Shown piece after piece: positions 50,301-63,994 of a stretch of 64,000 nucleotides of DNA (positions are counted from its first letter, which is position 1; every line of letters starts with the position of its first letter). A program made the translations under genes and the position numbers. The DNA is from Ilex aquifolium (lineage: Eukaryota; Streptophyta; Magnoliopsida; Aquifoliales; Aquifoliaceae): NCBI GenBank assembly GCA_951799425.1, contig OX637399.1, positions 36,553,701 through 36,617,700 of the forward strand. The letters are read 5' to 3'. The notes under the pieces were generated by a model, which saw only the letters and a program-made list of their open reading frames with translations, ran no database searches and was not told the DNA's origin.

Positions 50301-52277
50301 ACAAAACTTGCATTACAATAGAGCCCATGCTAGAGGATTTTTCATGACTTTTGATGTGAATAAAATGGTTAGGGATTGAAGAATTCTTTACAATGCCGCA
50401 AGAATCATCTTAATCAGAGACCGGAGCAAAAAGTTATGTCAGAAATACTAAAGAATGGGAAATTACTTTTTTTTTCCTTTTGGAGGGGAATGGCCAACTA
50501 TACCAAACTTCCATCACAATTTCGAACTTGTTAGAAGATGAATCACCAATTTTGATCTCAATATATTTGTTAGGGTTTCAAGTTCTCTTTGCAATGCCGT
50601 AAGTATTAGCTCAATCCGAGTTCGGGAGAAAGAGTTATGTCGGATATAATATTTCATTTTAAAGGAGGACTACTTATTACACAAAACTTGCGTTACAATA
50701 GAGTCCATGCTAGAGGATTTTTCATGACTTTTGATGTGAATAAAATGGTTAGGGATTGAAGAATTCTTTACAATGCCGCAAGAATCATCTTAATCAGAGA
50801 CCGGATCAAAAAGTTATGTCAGAAATACTGAAGATTGGGAAATTACTTTTTTTTTGCCTTGTGGAGGGGAATGTCCAACTATACCAAACTTCCATCACAA
50901 TTTCGAACTTGTTAGAAGATGAATCACCAATTTTGATCTCAATATATTGGTTTGGGTTTCAAGTTCTCTTTGCAATGCCGCAAGAATTAGCTCAATCCGA
51001 GTTCGGGAGAAAGAGTTATGTCGGATATAATATTTCATTTTAAAGGAGGACTACTTATTACACAAAACTTACGTTACAATAGAGCCCATGCTAGAGGATT
51101 TTTCATGACTTTTGATGTGAATAAAATGGTTAGGGATTGAAGAATTCTTTACAATGCCGCAAGAATCATCTTAATCAGAGACCGGAGCAAAAAGTTATGT
51201 CAGAAATACTAAAGATTGGGAAATTACTTTTGTTTTTCCTTGTGGAGGGGAATGGCCAACTATACCAAACTTCCATCTTCGAACTTGTTAGAAGATGAAT
51301 CACCAATTTTGATCTCAATATATTGGTTAGGGTTTCAAGTTCTCATTGCAATGCCGCAAGAATTAGCTCAATCAGAGTTCGGGAGAAAAAGTTATGTCCG
51401 ATATAATATTTCATTTTAAAGGAGGACTACTTATTACACAAAACTTGAATTACAATAGAGCCCATGCTAGAGGATTTTTCATGACTTTTGATGTGAATAA
51501 AATGGTTAGGGATTGAAGAATTCTTTACAATGCCGCAAGAATCATCTTAATCAGAGACCGGAGCAAAAAGTTATGTCAGAAATACTAAAGAATGAGAAAT
51601 TACTTTTTTTTTCCTTGTGGAGGGGAATGGCCAACTATACCAAACTTCCATCACAATTTCGAACTTGTTAGAAGATGAATCACCAATTTTGATCTCAATA
51701 TATTTGTTAGGGTTTCAAGTTCTCTTTGCAATGCCGTAAGTATTAGCTCAATCCGAGTTCGGGAGAAAGAGTTATGTCGGATATAATATTTCATTTTAAA
51801 GGAGGAGTACTTATTACACAAAACTTGCGTTACAATAGAGTCCATGCTAGAGGATTTTTCATGACTTTTGATGTGAATGAAATGGTTAGGGATTGAAGAA
51901 TTCTTTACAATGCCGCAAGAATCATCTTAATCAGAGACCGGAGCAAAAAGTTAAGTCAGAAATACTGAAGATTGGGAAATTACTTTTTTTTGCCTTGTGG
52001 AGGGGAATGTCCAACTGTACCAAACTTCCATCACAATTTCGAACTTGTTAGAAGATGAATCACCAATTTTGATCTCAATATATTGGTTTGGGTTTCAAGT
52101 TCTCTTTGCAATGCCGCAAGAATTAGCTCAATCCGAGTTCGGGAGAAAGAGTTATGTCGGATATAATATTTCATTTTAAAGGAGGACTACTTATTACACA
52201 AAACTTGCGTTACAATAGAGCCCATGCTAGAGGATTTTTCATGACTTTTGATGTGAGTAAAATGGTTAGGGATTGAA
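44326..52277. repeat. Seven regular trimers
   Basis: Trimers start at 44326, 45461, 46597, 47734, 48869, 50005 and 51142. A units at 45461, 47734, 48869 and 50005 have CAATGAGAG instead of CAATCAGAG. This mark then characterises most A units of the following domain. C units at 49624 and 50761 share ACCGGATCAAAAAG. B units at 50381 and later often have CCTTTTGG in place of CCTTGTGG. Confidence 0.9.
47354..47733. repeat. C' monomer lacking the EcoRI phase site
   Basis: This unit starts GAATAATTC where every other mapped unit has GAAGAATTC or a close variant that keeps GAATTC. It is the only one of the 169 units I mapped without the EcoRI recognition sequence. Confidence 0.88.
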
Positions 52278-55200
52278 GAATTCTTTACAATGCCGCAAGA
52301 ATCATCTTAATCAGAGACCGGAGCAAAAAATTATGTCAGAAATACTAAAGAATGGGAAATTACTTTTTTTTTCCTTGTGGAGGGGAATGGCCATCTATAC
52401 CAAACTTCCATCTTCGAACTTGTTAGAAGATGAATCACCAATTTTGATCTCAATATATTGGTTAGGGTTTCAAGTTCTCATTGCAATGCCGCAAGAATTA
52501 GCTCAATAAGAGTTCGGGAGAAAAAGTTATGTCCGATATAATATTTCATTTTAAAGGAGGACTACTTATTACACAAAACTTGCGTTACAATAGAGTCCAT
52601 GCTAGAGGATTTTTCATGACTTTTGATGTGAATAAAATGGTTAGGGATTGAAGAATTCTTTACATACCGCAAGAATCATCTTAATTAGAGACCGGAGCAA
52701 AAAGTTAGGTCAGAAATACTAAAGATTGGGAAATTACTATTTTTTTTCCTTGAGGAGGGGAATGGCCAACTATACCAAACTTCCATCTTCGAACTTGTTA
52801 GAAGATGAATCACCAATTTTGATCTCAATATCTTTGTTAGGGTTTCAAGTTCTCATTGCAATGCCGCAAGAATTAGCTCAATCAGAGTTCGGGAGAAAAA
52901 GTTATGTCCGATATAATATTTCATTTTGAAAGGAGGACTACTTATTACACAAAACTTGCATTACAATAGAGCCCATGCTAGAGGATTTTTCATGACTTTT
53001 GATGTGAATAAAATGGTTAGGGATTGAAGAATTCTTTACAATGCCGCAAGAATCATCTTAATCAGAGACCGGAGCAAAAAGTTATGTCAGAAATACTAAA
53101 GAATGGGAAATTACTTTTTTTTTCCTTTTGGAGGGGAATGGCCAACTATACCAAACTTCCATCACAATTTTGAACTTGTTAGAAGATGAATCACCAATTT
53201 TGATCTCAATATATTTGTTAGGGTTTCAAGTTCTCTTTGCAATGCCGTAAGTATTAGCTCAATCCGAGTTCGGGAGAAAGAGTTATGTCGGATATAATAT
53301 TTCATTTTAAAGGAGGACTACTTATTACACAAAACTTGCGTTACAATAGAGTCCATGCTAGAGGATTTTTCATGACTTTTGATGTGAATAAAATGGTTAG
53401 GGATTGAAGAATTCTTTACAATGCCGCAACAATCATCTTAATCAGAGACCGGAGCAAAAAGTTATGTCAGAAATACTGAAGATTGGGAAATTACTTTTTT
53501 TTTGCCTTGTGGAGAGGAATGGCCAACTATACCAAACTTCCATCACAATTTCGAACTTGTTAGAAGATGAATCACGAATTTTGATCTCAATATATTGGTT
53601 AGGGTTTCAAGTTCTCTTTGCAATGCCGCAAGAATTAGCTCAATCCGAGTTCGGGAGAAAGAGATATGTCGGATATAATATTTCATTTTAAAGGAGGACT
53701 ACTTATTACACAAAACTTGCGTTACAATAGAGCCCATGCTAGAGGATTTTTCATGACTTTTGATGTGAGTAAAATGGTTAGGGATTGAAGAATTCTTTAC
53801 AATGCCGCAAGAATCATCTTAATCAGAGACCGGAGCAAAAAGTTATGTCAGAAATACTGAAGATTGGGAAATTACTTTTTTTTGCCTTGTGGAGGGGAAT
53901 GTCCAACTATACCAAACTTCCATCACAATTTCGAACTTGTTAGAAAATGAATCACCAATTTTGATCTCAATATATTGGTTTGGGTTTCAAGTTCTCTTTG
54001 CAATGCCGCAAGAATTAGCTCAATCCGAGTTCGGGAGAAAGAGTTATGTCGGATATAATATTTCATTTTAAAGGAGGACTACTTATTACACAAAACTTGC
54101 GTTACAATAGAGCCCATGCTAGAGGATTTTTCATGACTTTTGATGTGAGTAAAATGGTTAGGGATTGAAGAATTCTTTACAATGCCGCAAGAATCATCTT
54201 AATCAGAGACCGGAGCAAAAAATTATGTCAGAAATACTAAAGAATGGGAAATTACTTTTTTTTTTCCTTGTGGAGGGGAATGGCCAACTATACCAAACTT
54301 CCATCTTCGAACTTGTTAGAAGATGAATCACCAATTTTGATCTCAATATATTGGTTAGGGTTTCAAGTTCTCATTGCAATGCCGCAAGAATTAGCTCAAT
54401 GAGAGTTCGGGAGAAAAAGTTATGTCCGATATAATATTTCATTTTAAAGGAGGACTACTTATTACACAAAACTTGCGTTACAATAGAGTCCATGCTAGAG
54501 GATTTTTCATGACTTTTGATGTGAATAAAATGGTTAGGGATTGAAGAATTCTTTACATACCGCAAGAATCATCTTAATTAGAGACCGGAGCAAAAAGTTA
54601 GGTCAGAAATACTAAAGATTGGGAAATTACTATTTTTTTTCCTTGAGGAGGGGAATGGCCAACTATACCAAACTTCCATCTTCGAACTTGTTAGAAGATG
54701 AATCACCAATTTTGATCTCAATATCTTGGTTAGGGTTTCAAGTTCTCATTGCAATGCCGCAAGAATTAGCTCAATCAGAGTTCGGGAGAAAAAGTTATGT
54801 CCGATATAATATTTCATTTTGAAAGGAGGACTACTTATTACACAAAACTTGCATTACAATAGAGCCCATGCTAGAGGATTTTTCATGACTTTTGATGTGA
54901 ATAAAATGGTTAGGGATTGAAGAATTCTTTACAATGCCGCAAGAATCATCTTAATCAGAGACCGGAGCAAAAAGTTATGTCAGAAATACTAAAGAATGGG
55001 AAATTACTTTTTTTTTCCTTTTGGAGGGGAATGGCCAACTATACCAAACTTCCATCACAATTTCGAACTTGTTAGAAGATGAATCACCAATTTTGATCTC
55101 AATATATTTGTTAGGGTTTCAAGTTCTCTTTGCAATGCCGTAAGTATTAGCTCAATCCGAGTTCGGGAGAAAGAGATATGTCGGATATAATATTTCATTT

Positions 55201-58200
55201 TAAAGGAGGACTACTTATTACACAAAACTTGCGTTACAATAGAGCCCATGCTAGAGGATTTTTCATGACTTTTGATGTGAGTAAAATGGTTAGGGATTGA
55301 AGAATTCTTTACAATGCCGCAAGAATCATCTTAATCAGAGACCGGAGCAAAAAGTTATGTCAGAAATACTAAAGAATGGGAAATTACTTTTTTTTTCCTT
55401 GTGGAGGGGAATGGCCAACTATACCAAACTTCCTTCACAATTTCGAACTTGTTAGAAGATGAATCACCAATTTTGATCTCAATATATTGGTTTGGGTTTC
55501 AAGTTCTCTTTGCAATGCCGCAAGAATTAGCTCAATCCGAGTTCGGGAGAAAGAGTTATGTCGGATATAATATTTCATTTTAAAGGAGGACTACTTATTA
55601 CACAAAACTTGCGTTACAATAGAGTCCATGCTAGAGGATTTTTCATGACTTTTGATGTGAATAAAATGGTTAGGGATTGAAGAATTCTTTACATACCGCA
55701 AGAATCATCTTAATTAGAGACCGGAGCAAAAAGTTAGGTCAGAAATACTAAAGATTGGGAAATTACTATTTTTTTTCCTTGAGGAGGGGAATGGCCAACT
55801 ATACCAAACTTCCATCTTCGAACTTGTTAGAAGATGAATCACCAATTTTGATCTCAATATCTTGGTTAGGGTTTCAAGTTCTCATTGCAATGCCGCAAGA
55901 ATTAGCTCAATCAGAGTTCGGGAGAAAAAGTTATGTCCGATATAATATTTCATTTTGAAAGGAGGACTACTTATTACACAAAACTTGCATTACAATAGAG
56001 CCCATGCTAGAGGATTTTTCATGACTTTTGATGTGAATAAAATGGTTAGGGATTGAAGAATTCTTTACAATGCCGCAAGAATCATCTTAATCAGAGACCG
56101 GAGCAAAAAGTTATGTCAGAAATACTAAAGAATGGGAAATTACTTTTTTTTTCCTTTTGGAGGGGAATGGCCAACTATACCAAACTTCCATCACAATTTC
56201 GAACTTGTTAGAAGATGAATCACCAATTTTGATCTCAATATATTTGTTAGGGTTTCAAGTTCTCTTTGCAATGCCGTAAGTATTAGCTCAATCCGAGTTC
56301 GGGAGAAAGAGATATGTCGGATATAATATTTCATTTTAAAGGAGGACTACTTATTACACAAAACTTGCGTTACAATAGAGCCCATGCTAGAGGATTTTTC
56401 ATGACTTTTGATGTGAGTAAAATGGTTAGGGATTGAAGAATTCTTTACAATGCCGCAAGAATCATCTTAATCAGAGACCGGAGCAAAAAGTTATGTCAGA
56501 AATACTAAAGAATGGGAAATTACTTTTTTTTTCCTTGTGGAGGGGAATGGCCAACTATACCAAACTTCCATCACAATTTCGAACTTGTTAGAAGATGAAT
56601 CACCAATTTTGATCTCAATATATTTGTTAGGGTTTCAAGTTCTCTTTGCAATGCCGTAAGTATTAGCTCAATCCGAGTTCGGGAGAAAGAGTTATGTCGG
56701 ATATAATATTTCATTTTAAAGGAGGACTACTTATTACACAAAACTTGCGTTACAATAGAGTCCATGCTAGAGGATTTTTCATGACTTTTGATGTGAATGA
56801 AATGGTTAGGGATTGAAGAATTCTTTACAATGCCGCAAGAATCATCTTAATCAGAGACCGGAGCAAAAAGTTATGTCAGAAATACTGAAGATTGGGAAAT
56901 TACTTTTTTTTGCCTTGTGGAGGGGAATGTCCAACTATACCAAACTTCCATCACAATTTCGAACTTGTTAGAAAATGAATCACCAATTTTGATCTCAATA
57001 TATTGGTTTGGGTTTCAAGTTCTCTTTGCAATGCCGCAAGAATTAGCTCAATCCGAGTTCGGGAGAAAGAGTTATGTCGGATATAATATTTCATTTTAAA
57101 GGAGGACTACTTATTACACAAAACTTGCGTTACAATAGAGCCCATGCTAAAGGATTTTTCATGACTTTTGATGTGAGTAAAATGGTTAGGGATTGAAGAA
57201 TTCTTTACAATGCCGCAAGAATCATCTTAATCAGAGACCGGAGCAAAAAATTATGTCAGAAATACTAAAGAATGGGAAATTACTTTTTTTTTTCCTTGTG
57301 GAGGGGAATGGCCAACTATACCAAACTTCCATCTTCGAACTTGTTAGAAGATGAATCACCAATTTTGATCTCAATATATTGGTTAGGGTTTCAAGTTCTC
57401 ATTGCAATGCCGCAAGAATTAGCTCAATGAGAGTTCGGGAGAAAAAGTTATGTCCGATATAATATTTCATTTTAAAGGAGGACTACTTATTACACAAAAC
57501 TTGCGTTACAATAGAGTCCATGCTAGAGGATTTTTCATGACTTTTGATGTGAATAAAATGGTTAGGGATTGAAGAATTCTTTACATACCGCAAGAATCAT
57601 CTTAATTAGAGACCGGAGCAAAAAGTTAGGTCAGAAATACTAAAGATTGGGAAATTACTATTTTTTTTCCTTGAGGAGGGGAATGGCCAACTATACCAAA
57701 CTTCCATCTTCGAACTTGTTAGAAGATGAATCACCAATTTTGATCTCAATATCTTGGTTAGGGTTTCAAGTTCTCATTGCAATGCCGCAAGAATTAGCTC
57801 AATCAGAGTTCGGGAGAAAAAGTTATGTCCGATATAATATTTCATTTTGAAAGGAGGACTACTTATTACACAAAACTTGCATTACAATAGAGCCCATGCT
57901 AGAGGATTTTTCATGACTTTTGATGTGAATAAAATGGTTAGGGATTGAAGAATTCTTTACAATGCCGCAAGAATCATCTTAATCAGAGACCGGAGCAAAA
58001 AGTTATGTCAGAAATACTAAAGAATGGGAAATTACTTTTTTTTTCCTTTTGGAGGGGAATGGCCAACTATACCAAACTTCCATCACAATTTCGAACTTGT
58101 TAGAAGATGAATCACCAATTTTGATCTCAATATATTTGTTAGGGTTTCAAGTTCTCTTTGCAATGCCGTAAGTATTAGCTCAATCCGAGTTCGGGACAAA

Positions 58201-61200
58201 GAGTTATGTCGGATATAATATTTCATTTTAAAGGAGGACTACTTATTACACAAAACTTGCGTTACAATAGAGTCCATGCTAGAGGATTTTTCATGACTTT
58301 TGATGTGAATAAAATGGTTAGGGATTGAAGAATTCTTTACAATGCCGCAAGAATCATCTTAATCAGAGACCGGAGCAAAAAGTTATGTCAGAAATACTAA
58401 AGAATGGGAAATTACTTTTTTTTTCCTTGTGGAGGGGAATGGCCAACTATACCAAACTTCCATCACAATTTCGAACTTGTTAGAAGATGAATCACCAATT
58501 TTGATCTCAATATATTTGTTAGGGTTTCAAGTTCTCTTTGCAATGCCGTAAGTATTAGCTCAATCCGAGTTCGGGAGAAAGAGTTATGTCGGATATAATA
58601 TTTCATTTTAAAGGAGGACTACTTATTACACAAAACTTGCGTTACAATAGAGCCCATGCTAGAGGATTTTTCATGACTTTTGATGTGAATAAAATGGTTA
58701 GGGATTGAAGAATTCTTTACAATGCCGCAAGAATCATCTTAATCAGAGACCGGAGCAAAAAATTATGTCAGAAATACTAAAGATTGGGAAATTACTTTTT
58801 TTTTCCTTGTGGAGGGGAATGGCCAACTATACCAAACTTCCATCTTCGAACTTGTTAGAAGATGAATCACCAATTTTGATCTCAATATATTGGTTAGGGT
58901 TTCAAGTTCTCATTGCAATGCCGCAAGAATTAGCTCAATGAGAGTTCGGGAGAAAAAGTTATGTCCGATATAATATTTCATTTTAAAGGAGGACTACTTA
59001 TTACACAAAACTTGCATTACAATAGAGCCCATGCTAGAGGATTTTTCATGACTTTTGATGTGAATAAAATGGTTAGGGATTGAAGAATTCTTTACAATGC
59101 CGCAAGAATCATCTTAATCAGAGACCGGAGCAAAAAGTTATGTCAGAAATACTAAAGAATAGGAAATTACTTTTTTTTTCCTTGTGGAGGGGAATGGCCA
59201 ACTATACCAAACTTCCATCACAATTTCGAACTTGTTAGAAGATGAATCACCAATTTTGATCTCAATATATTGGTTTGGGTTTCAAGTTCTCTTTGCAATG
59301 CCGCAAGAATTAGCTCAATCCGAGTTCGGGAGAAAGAGTTATGTCGGATATAATATTTCATTTTAAAGGAGGACTACTTATTACACAAAACTTGCGTTAC
59401 AATAGAGCCCATGCTAGAGGATTTTTCATGACTTTTGATGTGAATAAAATGGTTAGGGATTGAAGAATTCTTTACAATGCCGAAAGAATCATCTTAATCA
59501 GAGACCGGAGCAAAAAATTATGTCAGAAATACTAAAGAATGGGAAATTACTTTTTTTTTCCTTGTGGAGGGGAATGGCCAACTATACCAAACTTCCATCT
59601 TCGAAATTGTTAGAAGATGAATCACCAATTTTGATCTCAATATATTGGTTAGGGTTTCAAGTTCTCATTGCAATGCCGCAAGAATTAGCTCAATGAGAGT
59701 TCGGGAGAAAAAGTTATGTCCGATATAATATTTCATTTTAAAGGAGGACTACTTATTACACAAAACTTGCATTACAATAGAGCCCATGCTAGAGGATTTT
59801 TCATGACTTTTGATGTGAATAAAATGGTTAGGGATTGAAGAATTCTTTACAATGCCGCAAGAATCATCTTAATCAGAGACCGGAGCAAAAAGTTATGTCA
59901 GAAATACTAAAGAATGGGAAATTACTTTTTTTTTCCTTGTGGAGGGGAATGGCCAACTATACCAAACTTCCATCACAATTTCGAACTTGTTAGAAGATGA
60001 ATCACCAATTTTGATCTCAATATATTTGTTAGGGTTTCAAGTTCTCTTTGCAATGCCGTAAGTATTAGCTCAATCCGAGTTCGGGAGAAAGAGTTATGTC
60101 GGATATAATATTTCATTTTAAAGGAGGACTACTTATTACACAAAACTTGCGTTACAATAGAGCCCATGCTAGAGGATTTTTCATGACTTTTGATGTGAGT
60201 AAAATGGTTAGGGATTGAAGAATTCTTTACAATGCCGCAAGAATCATCTTAATCAGAGACCGGAGCAAAAAATTATGTCAGAAATACTAAAGAATGGGAA
60301 ATTACTTTTTTTTTCCTTGTGGAGGGGAATGGCCAACTATACCAAACTTCCATCTTCGAACTTGTTAGAAGATGAATCACCAATTTTGATCTCAATATAT
60401 TGGTTAGGGTTTCAAGTTCTCATTGCAATGCCGCAAGAATTAGCTCAATGAGAGTTCGGGAGAAAAAGTTATGTCCGATATAATATTTCATTTTAAAGGA
60501 GGACTACTTATTACACAAAACTTGCGTTACAATAGAGTCCATGCTAGAGGATTTTTCATGACTTTTGATGTGAATAAAATGGTTAGGGATTGAAGAATTC
60601 TTTACAATGCCGCAAGAATCATCTTAATCAGAGACCGGAGCAAAAAGTTATGTCAGAAATACTAAAGATTGGGAAATTACTTTTTTTTTTCCTTGAGGAG
60701 GGGAATGGCCAACTATACCAAACTTCCATCTTCGAACTTGTTAGAAGATGAATCACCAATTTTGATCTCAATATCTTGGTTAGGGTTTCAAGTTCTCATT
60801 GCAATGCCGCAAGAATTAGCTCAATCAGAGTTCGGGAGAAAAAGTTATGTCCAATATAATATTTCATTTTGAAAGGAGGACTACTTATTACACAAAACTT
60901 GCATTACAATAGAGCCCATGCTAGAGGATTTTTCATGACTTTTGATGTGAATAAAATGGTTAGGGATTGAAGAATTCTTTACAATGCCGCAAGAATCATC
61001 TTAATCAGAGACCGGAGCAAAAAGTTATGTCAGAAATACTAAAGAATGGGAAATTACTTTTTTTTTCCTTGTGGAGGGGAATGGCCAACTATACCAAACT
61101 TCCATCACAATTTCGAACTTGTTAGAAGATGAATCACCAATTTTGATCTCAATATATTTGTTAGGGTTTCAACTTCTCTTTGCAATGCCGTAAGTATTAG

Positions 61201-62858
61201 CTCAATCCGAGTTCGGGAGAAAGAGTTATGTCGGATATAATATTTCATTTTAAAGGAGGACTACTTATTACACAAAACTTGCGTTACAATAGAGCCCATG
61301 CTAGAGGATTTTTCATGACTTTTGATGTGAGTAAAATGGTTAGGGATTGAAGAATTCTTTACAATGCCGCAAGAATCATCTTAATCGGAGACCGGAGCAA
61401 AAAATTATGTCAGAAATACTAAAGAATGGGAAATTACTTTTTTTTTCCTTGTGGAGGGGAATGGCCAACTATACCAAACTTCCATCTTCGAACTTGTTAG
61501 AAGATGAATCACCAATTTTGATCTCAATATATTGGTTAGGGTTTCAAGTTCTCATTGCAATGCCGCAAGAATTAGCTCAATGAGAGTTCGGGAGAAAAAG
61601 TTATGTCCGATATAATATTTCATTTTAAAGGAGGACTACTTATTACACAAAACTTGCGTTACAATAGAGTCCATGCTAGAGGATTTTTCATGACTTTTGA
61701 TGTGAATAAAATGGTTAGGGATTGAAGAATTCTTTACAATGCCGCAAGAATCATCTTAATCAGAGACCGGAGCAAAAAGTTAGGTCAGAAATACTAAAGA
61801 TTGGGAAATTACTATTTTTTTTCCTTGAGGAGGGGAATGGCCAACTATACCAAACTTCCATCTTCGAACTTGTTAGAAGATGAATCACCAATTTTGATCT
61901 CAATATCTTGGTTAGGGTTTCAAGTTCTCATTGCAATGCCGCAAGAATTAGCTCAATCAGAGTTCGGGAGAAAAAGTTATGTCCGATATAATATTTCATT
62001 TTGAAAGGAGGACTACTTATTACACAAAACTTGCATTACAATAGAGTCCATGCTAGAGGATTTTTCATGACTTTTGATGTGAATAAAATGGTTAGGGATT
62101 GAAGAATTCTTTACAATGCCGCAAGAATCATCTTAATCAGAGACCGGAGCAAAAAATTATGTCAGAAATACTAAAGAATGGGAAATTACTTTTTTTTTCC
62201 TTGTGGAGGGGAATGGCCAACTATACCAAACTTCCATCTTCGAACTTGTTAGAAGATGAATCACCAATTTTGATCTCAATATATTGGTTAGGGTTTCAAG
62301 TTCTCATTGCAATGCCGCAAGAATTAGCTCAATGAGAGTTCGGGAGAAAAAGTTATGTCCGATATAATATTTCATTTTAAAGGAGGACTACTTATTACAC
62401 AAAACTTGCATTACAATAGAGCCCATGCTAGAGGATTTTTCATGACTTTTGATGTGAATAAAATGGTTAGGGATTGAAGAATTCTTTACAATGCCGCAAG
62501 AATCATCTTAATCAGAGACCGGAGCAAAAAGTTATGTCAGAAATACTAAAGAATGGGAAATTACTTTTTTTTTCCTTGTGGAGGGGAATGGCCAACTATA
62601 CCAAACTTCCATCACAATTTCGAACTTGTTAGAAGATGAATCACCAATTTTGATCTCAATATATTTGTTAGGGTTTCAAGTTCTCTTTGCAATGCCGTAA
62701 GTATTAGCTCAATCCGAGTTCGGGAGAAAGAGTTATGTCGGATATAATATTTCATTTTAAAGGAGGACTACTTATTACACAAAACTTGCGTTACAATAGA
62801 GTCCATGCTAGAGGATTTTTCATGACTTTTGATGTGAATAAAATGGTTAGGGATCGAA
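52278..62858. repeat. Scrambled HOR domain with A'' and A2 subtypes (28 monomers)
   Basis: The ABC order breaks down. In order: A'' 52278, A2 52653, B 53029, C 53409, C 53790, A'' 54170, A2 54546, B 54922, B/C 55302, A2 55682, B 56058, B 56438, C 56818, A'' 57198, A2 57574, B 57950, B 58330, A'' 58710, B/C 59085, A'' 59465, B 59840, A'' 60220, A2 60595, B 60972, A'' 61352, A2 61727, A'' 62104, B 62479. A'' has AAAAAATTATGTC, mostly AAAGAATGGG, and AATGAGAG (AATAAGAG in the first). A2 has CCTTGAGG, AATATCTT, and CATTTTGAAAGG; most copies also have ACATACCGC and TTAGGTCAG. Many junctions carry GTGAGTAAAATGG. Confidence 0.85.
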
Positions 62859-63994
62859 GAATTCTTTACAATGCCGCAAGAATCATCTTAATCAGAGACC
62901 GGAGCAAAAAGTTATGTCAGAAATACTGAAGATTGGGAAATTACTTTTTTTTGCCTTGTGGAGGGGAATGTCCAACTATACCAAACTTCCATCACAATTT
63001 CGAACTTGTTAGAAGATGAATCACGAATTTTGATCTCAATATATTGGTTTGGGTTTCAAGTTCTCTTTGCAATGCCGCAAGAATTAGCTCAATCCGAGTT
63101 CGGGAGAAAAAGTTATGTCCGATATAATATTTCATTTTAAAGGAGGACTACTTATTACACAAAACTTGCGTTACAATAGAGCCCATGCTAGAGGATTTTT
63201 CATGACTTTTGATGTGAATAAAATGGTTAGGGATTGAAGAATTCTTTACAATGCCGCAAGAATCATCTTAATCAGAGACCGGAGCAAAAAGTTATGTCAG
63301 AAATACTAAAGATTGGGAAATTACTTTTTTTTTTCCTTGTGGAGGGGAATGGCCAACTATACCAAACTTCCATCTTCGAACTTGTTAGAAGATGAATCAC
63401 CAATTTTGATCTCAATATATTGGTTAGGGTTTCAAGTTCTCATTGCAATGCCGCAAGAATTAGCTCAATCAGAGTTCGGGAGAAAAAGTTATGTCCGATA
63501 TAATATTTCATTTTAAAGGAGGACTACTTATTACACAAAACTTGCATTACAATAGAGCCCATGCTAGAGGATTTTTCATGACTTTTGATGTGAATAAAAT
63601 GGTTAGGGATTGAAGAATTCTTTACAATGCCGCAAGAATCATCTTAATCAGAGACCGGAGCAAAAAGTTATGTCAGAAATACTAAAGAATGGGAAATTAC
63701 TTTTTTTTTCCTTGTGGAGGGGAATGGCCAACTATACCAAACTTCCATCACAATTTCGAACTTGTTAGAAGATGAATCACCAATTTTGATCTCAATATAT
63801 TTGTTAGGGTTTCAAGTTCTCTTTGCAATGCCGTAAGTATTAGCTCAATCAGAGTTCGGGAGAAAGAGTTATGTCGGATATAATATTTCATTTTAAAGGA
63901 GGACTACTTATTACACAAAACTTGCGTTACAATAGAGTCCATGCTAGAGGATTTTTCATGACTTTTGATGTGAATGAATTGGTTAGGGATTGAA
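62859..63994. repeat. Return to canonical order: C, A, B
   Basis: C 62859, A 63239 and B 63615 restore the regular order. C has CACGAATTTTGATC and an A-like 3' half (GAGAAAAAG with TCCGAT). B at 63615 has TCAGAGTTCGG, an A-type base in a B background, and GAATGAATTGG at its end. Confidence 0.88.
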
